Below are positions 30,101 through 43,900 of a DNA stretch of 64,000 bases, piece after piece; positions within the stretch are counted from its first letter, which is position 1, and every line of letters begins with the position of its first letter. The DNA lies in assembly GCA_039720395.1 (NCBI GenBank), contig CM077833.1, forward strand, positions 15,189,133 to 15,253,132. The letters are read 5' to 3'. The DNA comes from Liquidambar formosana (taxonomy: Eukaryota > Streptophyta > Magnoliopsida > Saxifragales > Altingiaceae). Under the pieces are notes generated by a model. That model did no database searches. It had not been told where the DNA came from and worked only from the letters and a program-made list of their open reading frames with translations. A program made the position numbers and the translations under genes.

Positions 30101-33100
30101 TTACTTCATGGAAGTGATTGATCAATTGGTGGCCAAGACCGATTGATCAATAATGTGATTGAGACTATAGTCCATTCACAGGAGGTGCATCAATTGATCG
30201 ATCAAGACAATCGTTCGAATGATCCGGCCAACCTCTCGAACAATCAGGCCAACGTGGATTTAGTTTTCAACCGGATGCAAATTTAGTTCTTATTCTGTTT
30301 TGGACTCTGAATTTAAGTAGGACTCTCCTATTCTGGATCTTGGGTTTTGTTCTCTATATAAAGGAACTAAACCTAAGTTTCCAAAGTGTACTATGTGCGC
30401 TGTGAGTACTGTGGGTGTCCAGAAAAGAGCAACCAGGTTGGCTCTTGGTGTACCAAGAAAGGAAACTGGGGGTTTCCTCTTAGGGAAGCGCGTCTTAGAG
30501 GAAGGCATTTCATTGTGGCTCTTACGCAACTCAGGTGGAGCATGTCAGTGCCTTTTTACAGAGAAGAACACAACCTAGTGGCCCTTAGCAAAGTAGACTC
30601 TCATGAAGCAATGTAGTTACTCTTAGCGACTCATTTTGATTCTCCTTCCATACCATGTTTTGTGGGTTTTGGGATAAATCCATATTGTATCAAATATTAA
30701 CCTAGTGTTAAGTTTCCAACCTAAAAGCCTAAGTTGTTAAGTGGAGAGCCCAAATAGGTATATGAAGCTATATCAAACCCAATATTTGGGCGATGTGCGA
30801 CTTCTCAACACTCCCACTCCCGTGTAGGCCCAACAAGACAACAACAGGTCTGTCACATGGATACCAAATACGGGCTCACAAAAGAAATAGGCTCAAGAAG
30901 GAAATGCTCTGATATCATGTTAATTTTGTAACCTAAAAGCCTAATCTTTCAAGTGAAGAGCCCAAACAGGTATATAAAGCTATATCAAACTCAATACTTG
31001 GGCAATGTGGGACTTCCTAACACCTAAGATTTTGGATTGGGTACCTTTTTGGTGAAATTTTGTAGGGGTAAAATTCATAGGATTGTAATCTCCATTAAAT
31101 AGTAATATTTCTTGATTGTCTTCAGCATTGGGCATAGACTAGGATGATCGAACCACATTTTTCCTTATGTTTACCCAAGGAGGGCTGAACCACGTATATC
31201 CTTGTGTTTTATGGTTTCTTCTTTTCTGTTTATATCTCTGTATGGTATTTTGTATGCTGTATTGGTTAGAGGTTTCAGTAGCACCACGATATTTCCTTGT
31301 TCACCACTTCTGTTGACACAACACACATCCAGTGTTTTGCTTGGGAAGAGACTTCCGTGCGAGAATAAAGGGGCAGTACCAAGGCAGAAATTTAGCTGCA
31401 GGGATTCGAACACCACACATCCTGCTCTGATACCATGTTAACTTGCCAACTTATCTAAAAGCCGAAGTTATTAGAGAGGGGGAAGACAATATATATCAAA
31501 GGACTTTAACAACCCCACCCCCCGTTCTCATGTGCTGTTTTCTCAAACTTGTGGACAACGCATCAAGGTGGAAATACACTTGCAGAGATTTGAACACAAG
31601 ACCTCCTGGGTTCAAATCTTGCTACCTTCATTCGTTTGTTTCCCCCCATCAATTTATTTGTTTGTTTGTTAATTATCCATTGTCATCTGTCTATCTCTCT
31701 ACATGGATGAGGAGCCACACATGAGAGGGGTGTTAGAATAGCTTTATATACATTGCTGGCCCATTTCCTAACAGCTTTAGCTTTTGGTGTTAAGTGGTTG
31801 TCTAACAGGCCTCAAAACAATCAAATCATGCTTTGGCTGGAACATATCCTAGCAGAGTGAAATGGAATTTAAAGTGATGTTTTTCTTACTGGCCACTGCA
31901 TCAGATCATTATTACGGATTCACTATATATCTCTTTCAGCTGCATATATACTTGAATTTATCTATCATTGTAACCATTTTCTTGAGCCCACATTATGTCA
32001 GCTGAATGGTTCTACTTTTTATGTGTTATTGAAAGTTATTTATCATGAAGAACTTACATTTGGTATCTATCTCCACCAGATTTTGGTATGATGGGTGAAT
32101 TTAAACAAGAACTCCGCGAAGGATTTATTGAAGCCTGCCTTCATCTTGTAAACCGTGATTTTGATGCATTGGCTAAGGACTTTGTGACTCTTGGGTACCA
32201 TGATTATATATATCCCCCTTCAGTTGCTGAAGAAAATATTCTCATTGATGATGGTATTTATAAGGCTGGTTTAATTTTAAATTCTTTAGGTTTCTTCCAC
32301 CAACTGCAGAAAGGGAGGAGGTTACAAAGGCATTAACAGGTTTGTCTTTAGGTCTACATGAACCTATTGGTTCCAATAGTTCTGTTAAAAGACTAGAATG
32401 TTGCTCATTTTAAGATTTTATCTGATTTTTTTTTCTTTTGTTTTGGTTTACAATGAAGGGGAATTGCACCCCTAACCTACCCAAACCCCACCCCACCCAG
32501 ATGCCATCTGAGATATGGCTCATTGGAAGATTTTATCTGCTTTGACTTCTATAACTGGAAAGGTTTTTGTTAATTGGTCTCGCTGTCATTAATTTGAGTA
32601 TTGTTTGTCTGTAGGTGTGTTCCAAGATGCTGTTGCCAAAGGAGTCCGCAATATAAGCTTTGGTGATCTTTTAGGAAATTTGGGAAGGACCATGTAAGGT
32701 GTTTCAAAGACCACTTTTTCCAATTTGCAAGCTAGACATCTTACATCAATGAATGTATAATGTTCTATAGTGGAAATTCTCTTCTAAGGTTTTAGAAAAC
32801 TGAATGATCACTCAATCAGGGTGTATAGGCGTGCTAGTGTAAAATATTGAATAGATAAGGGCGTACATGTTCAGTTTATTTGTTCACTAAATCTATGGTT
32901 CCATGCATTAGGTTACATTCAACCACATTATTTCCTTTCTTTTTTTGCCTAACAGTAAAATGAAAATAGTAGGAAAAAAAGAGGAATACAAGGGATGAGA
33001 AGCAACCTGAAGAGATCTCAGACACAAGGAAAACAAACTAAAGAAAGAACACAAGCACATTTATGCTATAATTGAGAAAACTCCCCAAAGTAGCTCCTTT

Positions 33101-34944
33101 TTTTTTTCATACTGGCCCCAAATTAGTTTGTTCAACAATGTTTTCATCTTTTTCCTTAAGAAATATTTAACTTGTATGTAAATATAAGCATGGTTTAAAT
33201 GTCTAATTAATGAATAGAGATACAAAGGAAGTCGGTCACAATTCATATCCCACAATTTTCTAGCTTATCCATGTAAGATAAACAGAGGGAATACATCTAC
33301 TCACCTATAATAGCATGCTACTAAGAATTATTGCTGAAACTTGACACTATATGACACCTGATAGTTGTAGAAAACATTAATCCTATGGCAGGGAAAAAAA
33401 TAAATAAATAAAATAAATAAATAAATCCTATTAAGATCAAACCAAGTGTACGAATTACATGAAGATTCTATAAATTCGCCTAACCTGGGTCTTTGATGAA
33501 TGAGGCTCCCTGGTGAAATTCCGTTGGTTAACAGGTAATAACATGATTTGATCTTTTTTGATTTAGATAAAATATTGGATCAGTGTATATCTGTGCATGA
33601 CTTGATTTATAATGCCTTTTCTGGGCAGAAACTTGATTTTTTACATGCCCAGTGCTGTAGCCATCTTGATTGCATATTCTGTAGATACAGAGGATCTAGT
33701 ACCATAGTGCTCATGAAATCTCATCGTAAATTGCATTTTATTTAGCCAAACAGCTTGAAATCAGAAGTGAGCATTGAGGATCACATAGTATAGGGCCTAT
33801 AGGCTGCCTTTGTTGACATCCTGAGTTTAGGTATGTTCACTCTTGAGCAATGTTGTAATTCATAAATGACTGATCAAGCCTCTAATCCATAGAAAGAAGA
33901 TCTTTCAAATAATAGAAAACAAATGGTCCATTGATAAATGTATTTGGTAATGTGTACCTATGTCTGTATTGTATTTAGTAGGTGCCTGAATATTTGAAGG
34001 ATCTAATGCCAATATGCCATATTGTTTTTACAAAATACTGCAGTGAGGTCTAATTTCTTTCGCCTGCAGTGAGGTCTAATTTCTTTCACCGTCACATGCC
34101 CAATTTTTTAGAACATCATGCCTTATAAATTCCTTATTACACTCACGATCAATGCCTGAACTAAATAGAAAATCCTCCACAAACTATAAGAAGAAATATT
34201 AGAAATAAAGCAAAATAGAAAAGAAAAAAAAAAACAAAAAGAAAGAGAGAAAAGAAAAAAGAGTGTTCATCCTCTCAAGTTGTATATGAGTTTGTTTTTA
34301 AACTCTCTATGATGGCATTTGAGGTTTTTCATAAAGCATTATCGATGTTGCTCTTAGATGAGTTAAATGATTTTGTTTTCATTTTTTTGCAGGTACAAGT
34401 TCAAATTTCGAATACCTTCATATTTTTCTCTTGTCATTCGGAGGTATTCATGCTTATTTGAAGAGATGTAGATGTAGATGGTTCTCTGGCATTATTAAAA
34501 TTTTTAAACAACTTTGGGTCACTCTAATCTTCACATACCTATTGATATTATCTTCTTCAAGACTTTAAATTCTTTCTTCGACATATCTCAGCCTTGCTGT
34601 TTTGGAGGGAATCGCAATCAGCTTTAAACCAGATTACAAAGTTTTGAGTAGTACATACCCATTGATTGCCAGAAAAGTACTAACTGACAGCTCACCACAG
34701 CTGCAGTCTTCATTGCAAGCTCTTCTATATGAGGTAAGGATACAGACCTTTTTCACTTTTAAGTATGAGTTTTCTTACTAACTCTTTCTTGTCTCTTCTT
34801 TATTTTTTCTTGCTTTCTTCTTCATTACTTTGAGTCATATTCACTATTGTACCATAATCCTGACTCCTAAATTGCATCTTGTTAGGATGGTATGTTCAGA
34901 ATTGATCGTTTGGAGTCTTTGCTAGAAGAGGTGAGTTTTCTGTG

Positions 34945-34997
<53 letters not shown>

Positions 34998-37900
34998 GTA
35001 TTTTGACTTAAGTTATATGACGTCCAATTTCATTTCTTTTGTTTATCAAAGCTCTAGTTTAAATGGACTATTTGAAAATGACTATTTGAAAATTTAAACC
35101 TATAAATTATAATTATTGTTACAAAATGACTATTTGAAAATTTAAACCTATAAATAAGTTATAAAAGCAATTTTGATGAAAAGAATGAAGAGGCTTTGGT
35201 TGTACCTGCAGCCGTCCTTTTGATACATGTGTGGCTTTGAACTATTTTGTGTCTTAATTGACATAAATGCTCAGACCATGCCTTCACACTTGTGTAGAAG
35301 AGCTCCGTTAAGTCCTAGGGACTCGTGTTGCCTAAATTCTGTTAAGTCCTAGGGACTTGTTGTATTTTGAGTCTACGGTTGTTCATGCCTATCCATGTCT
35401 TGTGCTACAATGAAGTTGAAGACTTGAAGAAGTGAAGACCTTGTGTGTGGATTGAATGAACCAAGTCTCAACATTAGGCATGGTAAGTGACTTAGAGGCC
35501 TTAGAACTACCTTTGGTGGTGAGTTTCTGTTTCTTGTTGGCCTTAGTGTGTGTGGGAGATGATTTTGGGTTATCTTGTGTGGTTTAGAGATCAGTTTTGG
35601 ATTTTTATAGGTCTCGTTCGAGCGCATGGCTTTTTCCATTCCAATGTAATGTAACCCGAGATATAACTCTATACTTTGAAGGCCTTGCATTCAAACGTGC
35701 AGCATGAATCGTTCGAGCGCTATAGTGGCTATGTGGATACTCTGTTTGCAACCATCGCACCATTCGAACGCACAATGATAGTTGTTCGAACAGCATAGGA
35801 CCTAGAGCAATTTAGAGATTGTGTCTCTTGCCCTTTTTGGAAACCCTACACACACTAAAACCCTAGATATAAATACTCTCTATGTATCCTAAGAAGGTAA
35901 GCCAGCTTGGTGAGATGATTATGGTTTTTGAGGCAAAAGAGAGACCTCTATTTTTGAGAGCTTGCATCTAGAGTGAACTCCGTTGAAAAAAATTGAAATC
36001 TCAAACTCTAGAATGTTAGCATATACCTAGGTCATCTAGGACTTGAGTGGGGCTTTGGTTGCTCTCCATTTATTCAGATCTCAAGGAAGTTGTCCAAGAA
36101 GGAGATCTTGGAATCCACATGGCATTTGTGGGCTAAGCTTGGGGATAAAGCTTGGTTTGCAAATGTGAGGAAGAAGTTATGGAGTCAATCACCGGGTGTA
36201 GGGTTGTAATGTATTTCTTACCTTTTCTTGTAAGTCTTTCTTGATACAGTGGAATGTTTGGGTGTAGGGTCGTGATTCTTGCCCATGTCAGGGTTTTCCA
36301 CGTAAATCTTATGGTCATCCCTTTATTGCTTTCCATTTATATTCTTGTTGTATTGAATGAATATGGATGAATATTAAAGTGCTTGTGTGTTGCATTGAAG
36401 TTTGTGAAAGAGGAGATTGGTATGTGTTTTCTTGCAGGTGAACCTAATTTATTAGATTAAAATTTGGTGTAGACATCCCTAGGGTTTGTTTGACCTCACT
36501 TACCGACAAACATCACTATCTAGGCTTACATTGGATTTCCAATTCATTAAGTGTGTACAAGTTGCTTAAAAAGGTTTTTTCAATCTCCTCACCAATGATG
36601 CTGGCATGCTGTTTGATCAACACGTTACCCCCATTTCACATGCCTCTCACATGTCCATTAAACCTGTTTTGACTACTAAAGGAGAGAAAAGGAAGGAAGA
36701 GGAGAACAGGTCCTTTCTTGGCTCAACTTGGTTGTCTCCCCATCCGGCTGGCACACTCTCTGCCAAAGATCCGACAGCAGAAACCTTCAACCATCGGAGT
36801 TATCAACTTGCAATGAGAAAAATATTGGTAATGTTGATGGGGTCATTTGGGCTGAGATCATAAACCAAACCCAACTTATTCATAAACAACAGTTATGCTC
36901 ATGTTCATGCAAATTCCCGCTCCAATCTAGTGCGTAAGCTTCCTTCAAAGTCCAACATGAGCTTTTTACTTCGACATCAGATTTCAATGACCACCATTCT
37001 TGACCATTGGTTATGGCATAATAAGAGATGACTGTTACTAAACAAAAGCCACAAAAACTAGAAATTAAAAATATTAGAAAACATAATCTGATGGGTCTAT
37101 TCAGTCATTAATGCCATTAATTTTGGCATGATTTTATCAATTCTCAGTGGCCATCGGCCAATTTGGATAAATACCTAATGAATTAATGATCAAATAATGT
37201 CCTTATCTTTTTTTCTTTTCTTTTTTCCTTTTTTGATCGACAACAGAAAATTTTTATTAATCTAATAAGAGCGGGCACAATCCATTCTGCAGCTACACCC
37301 CACACTCCAACACAAAACAAAGACACATACATTTCAAAACAAAGCAACCCCAGCGAAATCAAATTCAGAGGTCTCTTGGCATGGTCCAGACACCTTCGCC
37401 TCCAAATTATAGGGCCAAACCATATTTGTAGGGAGAACCCTTCTCATATATGGGATTTATTTATTTATTTATTTTTCAGTTGATAACTCTGGTGGTTGCA
37501 AGTTTCTAAGGTCAGATCTTCGCCAGAGAGGGTTTTGTTGAGGTGGCATAGGAAGGTGACCAAGGTTGGGCGCAACAGAGAGAGAACTTGTTCTCCTCTC
37601 CCTTTTTTTTTCTTTCCTAATAAAAACAAGTTTTTAATCATCATGTGAGAGGCATGTGGATGGGAGACACATGTTGAACAAATAACACACCATGTCATCG
37701 GTGAACGAAGCAAGATCATGGGCATTTCCAGCCAGCCCACTATAGACCTTGTTGCTCCTGCAAAAGAAGAAAACAAGAGATATATAATGGATAACAGCAC
37801 CGATTCCCAGTACCCAGCCTCATTGTCTTAGGACCAGGCCGGTGACTGACCCTGAAAGAAGGTTGGCCACTTCAGTCCTGTTTTGTACGACTTAATAGAC

Positions 37901-40900
37901 ATAATTGTATAATGAGAATTGATTGACATGAATAACGGTTCACTCTTGTTCTACCACCCTAGCTTGTCTTGGTCACACTGAGCAAGCCAGGTTTTTATCT
38001 CAATCCAGCAAAGGGTTTAAAACTTTAAACCAATCCACTTAAGGTGGGATCTGGTCCACACTTTGATCAACTTGTTTGGTCTGGGTTTCAAAGTATTGGT
38101 CAGAATTACGGGTATGAAAATCATCCCATTTTCAGATGCCTTTGATCCTCTTACATCAGGAATTTTGCATGTTTTATATAGATATTTAGCACCCTCTAAA
38201 GTATCTGCAATTATCTTAGTCTTGTGTTATGCTATCAGTACGACAAACAACTAGAAGTTATTGAAAGCTCTTTTTATTGACACCCCCCCCCCCCCCCCCC
38301 ACAAAGAAATAAAATAAAAAAATAAAACTAAAAAATAAAAAAATAGAAGGAAGAAAGAAATTAGTAAGTTTGTTGAAATTTTAGTTAAAAAAGTAGGAGC
38401 ACAAAGTCCTAAATTTTGAGGTTTGTTTTCCAACTGTGTTTTTTTTTTATATTCCAGTCCTACTGGGTAAATTTATTCAGAACCTCAAATACTCTTGTCG
38501 CAGTCCCTTCGTGCCAGAACAGAGAAATCCTTGGTTAAAGTACAAATCGAAGACACTGATTCCAGGGTAGTCATCAAGCAAATCCTTTCTTTCACATTAA
38601 CTGAGAAGGTAATAAGAACTTGCACGAATTTTTTCAGAATTTCGTTGAGTTAGGGAAGATCATTGAAGTGAGATCAAATTGATCTGTCATTTGGTTTTTA
38701 TTCTGATTGCAGGGTGCCTTTGTGAGGGAAATACTTCTTCAAGAGTTTGCTAAGGTACAGTTTTTTCGCCCACAGATGTTATTTCTGTCTGAGTCTCTTA
38801 GAGATTGCTCTTTCTAGAGAATAGAAAGAAGGTAACAATCAATCAGTAAAATGCTCTTGTACCTGGCACACTTGAAATTTCGTTACCACCTCCCTTTAAA
38901 AAAACAATAATATCTAGAAAAATTATAAAAAACTAAAATAAGAAGGGGACTGTTTGTTATGTTAACATATGATACTATAAATATTATTAACAATGTGATG
39001 GATGATAAGACATGGCTGGAAAACAAGTCCATCTTTTGGATTATCCAATTAGTCTGATTTGCAAGGGAATTCTTCAATGCAACATGTGTAAGTTTGTGAT
39101 ACAAGTACACAACTAATCACCTCACATGTGGCTTATTTTTAACCCACCCTATTCTAACAGTAATGCCAACTTCTTTTCCCCCAACATCCATGACAATTTC
39201 TCTCTAAGAGAAGTGCAAATACATATATTTGTAATTTTTTGATAAGCAACAAAGAGAAATATGATTAATTACTAGAAAATAGTACAAATTCTTACACAAA
39301 TTTTTAGATAACCTATCTCCAATTCATATTTTGTGAAGCCCACCGTTGGATTAGATAGTCTTCCCACAAAGGTCATGCATGCAAAAAATCAAGTTGATCT
39401 GAGACTTGTTGCCTCAATCCAAAAACTTATCTTTTTAATCACTAAAAATATCGTGTTTATGGATGAAGCAGTTTTTAGTCTCAGACCAACTTGATTTTTT
39501 GCGTGCATGACCTATGTGGGAAGACTGTCTAATCCAACGGTGGGTTTCGTAAGATATGAATTGGAGATAGGTTATCTAAAAACTTGTGTAAGAATTTGTG
39601 TAAAAAGTTGTGTATGTTGATCCTAACCCATATATATATATATATATTAAAATTAAAACTTAAAATGAGATTGGACTGTTGTGATCTTTAAGCAGATCTA
39701 TCTTTAGCATGAAAGATCTTCCATGTGGCTGAACCAGAAATATTCTAAATAAATAAATAAATAAAAATAAAAGATCTTATATGTGGGAGTTGTTGTTTTG
39801 TGAATGTATTCCACATATAATGATTTCTCATCGGCTGACCAGCCAAATAGTCTGATCAAATCAAAACCTCAAATTTCCTGTATTAGTGCATTCATACGTG
39901 ATATGTTATAATTGTTGTTGGTAATTCTGATTTCTTTCTGCAAATGAGTACAGGGTTTGGATGCACTAGGGTTAGCAACCCTAGATTCCATATCTTCTGT
40001 GACTACTCCACGCCTACCCTTTGCTGCTTCCCTTCCATTCTGCTCAATGACTGATGAAGATATCATCAACTTGAGAACCTTGCGTCGTCTTGTGCTATTG
40101 ATGGCAGGGTTTCAAAGAAATGAAGGCTCTAACATGGTAAGAGCTTGTTCTTGTTTTATATCACAATGATTAAGTATATTACAGTGTTCATTAAAACGAG
40201 AAAGGAAGTTTCTTATGGAAGTAATCTTAAATTTTTTTATTTCAACCTAAATGACAAAATTTCTATCACTAAATGACAATGTTTCAAGCAAAATTGACCG
40301 AAATGAAGCTAAATATTTCTAAAATCCCAATGCATTTGCAAGTAGTAGCAAATATCGGCCAATGTATAGCTAATATTGTCGTAAGAAATTTCCAACGGCA
40401 TCCAAAATATTAAAGTTCAAAAGAATTTAAAGAAATTCAAATTAGACAATCCCCCCCAAAAAAAAATAAATAAACAAGTGACCATAAAATGTTTGTAAAA
40501 TTAATAAATTATAACATTTAGTCTGATATAGCTAATATTTATGGGTTTTGAATGATAGTGAAATTGGTCCTTATTTGTCTAGGATGTATATTGTCCCTAT
40601 TCATAAATTTAATGTTGATTCAAAGAATACACATGAATTATAAGCCTTTTTTTTGTACAGAGAGAGAAAGCGAGAACCAAAAACTAAAAGAAAAATTTTT
40701 CAAGAAACTCTTTTATTGTTTATTGAACTTACCAAAAGTTACACATCATCTACTATATTGCAAGCAGGGGTGGCAAAAATGGGGTTGGGTTCAGTTCTTG
40801 GTTGGACAACTGCTTGGCATATTAGTTGTGGTGGTACTGGTAAACCATCACCAGTTCAAACCTCAATTAAAAAACCATTGGTCGTTCAGAATTTCCCTAA

Positions 40901-43900
40901 ATTTATATTGGACAACTTGAAACAGGCCAACTTTGTCCAAATCTTCTAATGCAATTGCAAAAACAAAAAAACCAAACCCCTTACCGTTTATAATTTTTTA
41001 CATATGGGGCGGCATTATGTCCAAGCACCATTGCTATGAGATTTTATAACATTATTTCACTCTATAAATATTTTATAAATTATAGGATGTACAATTAGTA
41101 AAAATTTGTCTAATAACATGTCAAGTACAAAATCTTCCAACAATGGCGCTTGGAATTTTTATAAGGTCTGTCATCAAGTAGGAGAACAGATTTTAGTCTG
41201 TTGCAACACTAGCCAATGCCAAGTTGATCCATTTAGTGCATGGAATATAAAACATGCAAAAACCTTGCAAGTTTAGCTTGCAATTAAATGGTTTTTGTTG
41301 CAATATAAGTTATGAATTTCTGTTATGTAGACAGTTCAAGGGGTTAGCACATACAAGAACCAGAGAACAGTCTCAGAAGAAGCATCACTAGTTCTTTATC
41401 AACTTGCATCTGTTCAGGAGATTCTACCCATCCTTTCTGTTATTCCTGAGGTAAGAATCAAGCATTGGCATGTTTATAATGTAAATGCATGAATATAAAC
41501 TTCCATAATATATATGTACATATATGTTTTCACATGTTCTCGTCTAATAGCTTGCATGTGTTGAACGGGCCTCCATAGAACAATTGAAGCACTTGCATAG
41601 TTTATCTATATATCATTTTGAAAGATGTTTGTTGGGAAACCTCACATCCCACATCGTCTAAATATTGAGAATGATATGGTTTCATATATTAGTTTGGACC
41701 CTTTACCTAATAGCTTAGGCTTTTGGTTTGGAAACTTAATGTTTAAAATTGATCTATATAAAAGGAAAAATATATAATTCTTATTTGCAGTTGTGTCACA
41801 GTGAGGTGGGTGTATTTATGTATGTGTGTATGTATATATTGATAGATAAATAGATAGCATTGTCTTAGTTGCATTGGTGAAGCTTGGTTATATGCCCATA
41901 AAGAGATCATATCAAATAATCATAGTGTAAAATACATCTACACCCCTTGTATTTACTATTACACTGACACCCCCTATAGTTTATGAAAATACATTGCACT
42001 TCTCACTTTGGAAAAAAACATACACTTCCCCCCATCCATCAAACAGCCGTTAGGATCCTTTTACATTTGTTGCTGATGTCAGCTAAAAATAGGTTGAAAA
42101 TACCCTTTTTAACCTTCTTAAAGCCAAAACGTTGCATTTAGTAGCCAAACAGTGTGTTTGGTATTTAAATGCCTTAAAACACCTTCTACTATCTCTCCGC
42201 TGCTTCAAATGCTTTAAATGAGGGGAGGGTTTGGTTGGGCTTAAGGAAGAAGAAGATAGAAAAGGGCTTGAGGAAGAAGAAAAAGAAGATAGAAGCTGAT
42301 TGCACAGAACAAGCGCCTTCCATTACGTGCCGTAGTTCAGGTTCTCTTCTTCGAGCAACTGCAGCTCCGCCATGCAATCGCCGGAACCCTCATCGCCACT
42401 AACGTGCCTCCGTCAGAATCCACCAGGCCCTCTATCCTGTGATAGGATCGAGGAGAAGAAGAAGAGGACAAGGACGAGGATGTGGGGGTATCGACACCGC
42501 CCGCGCAAGATAGCACCACGTGGAGAGTGGCAGTGAGGGAGAATCAAGTGTTGCGCCTAGACATGGATAGCATGCGGACGCGGGTGCATTAGCTAGAGCG
42601 GGAGTGTTCCACGATGAAAAAGGTGATCACCGGATCTGCCTCACCCAAAACCAACGCCAGTGACACCCATGGCAAAAACCTCAACTTCAATTTTTTATTT
42701 TTTATTTTTTAAACATACCCCAACTTCAATTGTGGCCATCCCAATAATCCCCATCAATCACCAACATGAGGAGCAAATTCAACAAAGCAAAAAAATAAAA
42801 AATAAATAAAAAATAAAAAAATAAAAAGCACGAAGAAGAAGAAGAGAATAAGCAGCAGGCAAGTTCACCGGCAGCAGGGGATAATGGCGAGGCACTGGCG
42901 GTAGGGAACTGGTTCGCACTTCATCAGATCTACCTCACCCAAAACCAACGCCGGCGACACCCATGGCAAAAACCCCAACTTCAATTTTTTTTTTTTTTTT
43001 TTTAAACAAACCCCAACTTCAACTGTGGCCATCCCAATAATCCCCATCAATCACCAACACGAGGAGCAGATTCAACAAAGCAAAATTAAAAAAATTAAAA
43101 AATAGCACGAAGAAGAAGAAGAAAAGAAGCAACCAAGTTCACCAGCGGCAAGGGATGATGATGAGGCACCGACGGCAGGGAACTGGTTCGTACTTCACCA
43201 GATCTGCCTCACCCAAAACCAACGCCGGCGACACCAATGGCAAAAACCCCAACTTCAATTATTTTTTTATTTTTTTTTTAAACAAACCCCAACTTCAATT
43301 TTGGCCATCCCAATAATCCCCATCAATCACCAACACGAGGAGCATATTCAACAAAGAGGAGCAGATTCAACAAAGCAAAAAAAAAAAAAATAGCACGAAG
43401 AAGAAGAAGAGAAGAAGTAGCAGCTAAGTTCACCGGTGGCAGGGGATGATGTCTCGTCTCTGTCTGATCGAAGCACACATGGTTCAAATCTCTCTCCTCG
43501 TCTCTGTGTGATCGAAGCACAAATGGGTTCCATATGCCTTTTGTGTTTTAATCTAGTGAAACACTAAAACGACTGTGTATTAATAGAAAGGCATCTTCTT
43601 CATTTCGCACTTCCATTCACTCCGTTAACTTAGTTGTTCTGACAAGGGGAGGCCAGTGTAATTTCAGAAAGTATGGGGGTGTCAGTGTAATAGTCAGTAA
43701 ATACAAGGGGTGTAGATGTATTTTACCCATCATCATAATGGCACTTGAGTTGACTGTACTGCTTTTGGACAGTTCTCAAGGCTCAACTTAGTTATAATTT
43801 TATCATTTTTGGCTCAAGCTATCTTGGATTCGTTAGTAAACTCTAACAGTTTATATTATTGAGAAAATCAGTCTCACATAAAAATTCTCAAATTATCTTG

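Noticed and set aside
40552..40949. Two overlapping plus-strand frames of 122 and 98 codons
   Set aside because: They lie in kinase intron 19, give no recognisable protein and overlap in different frames.
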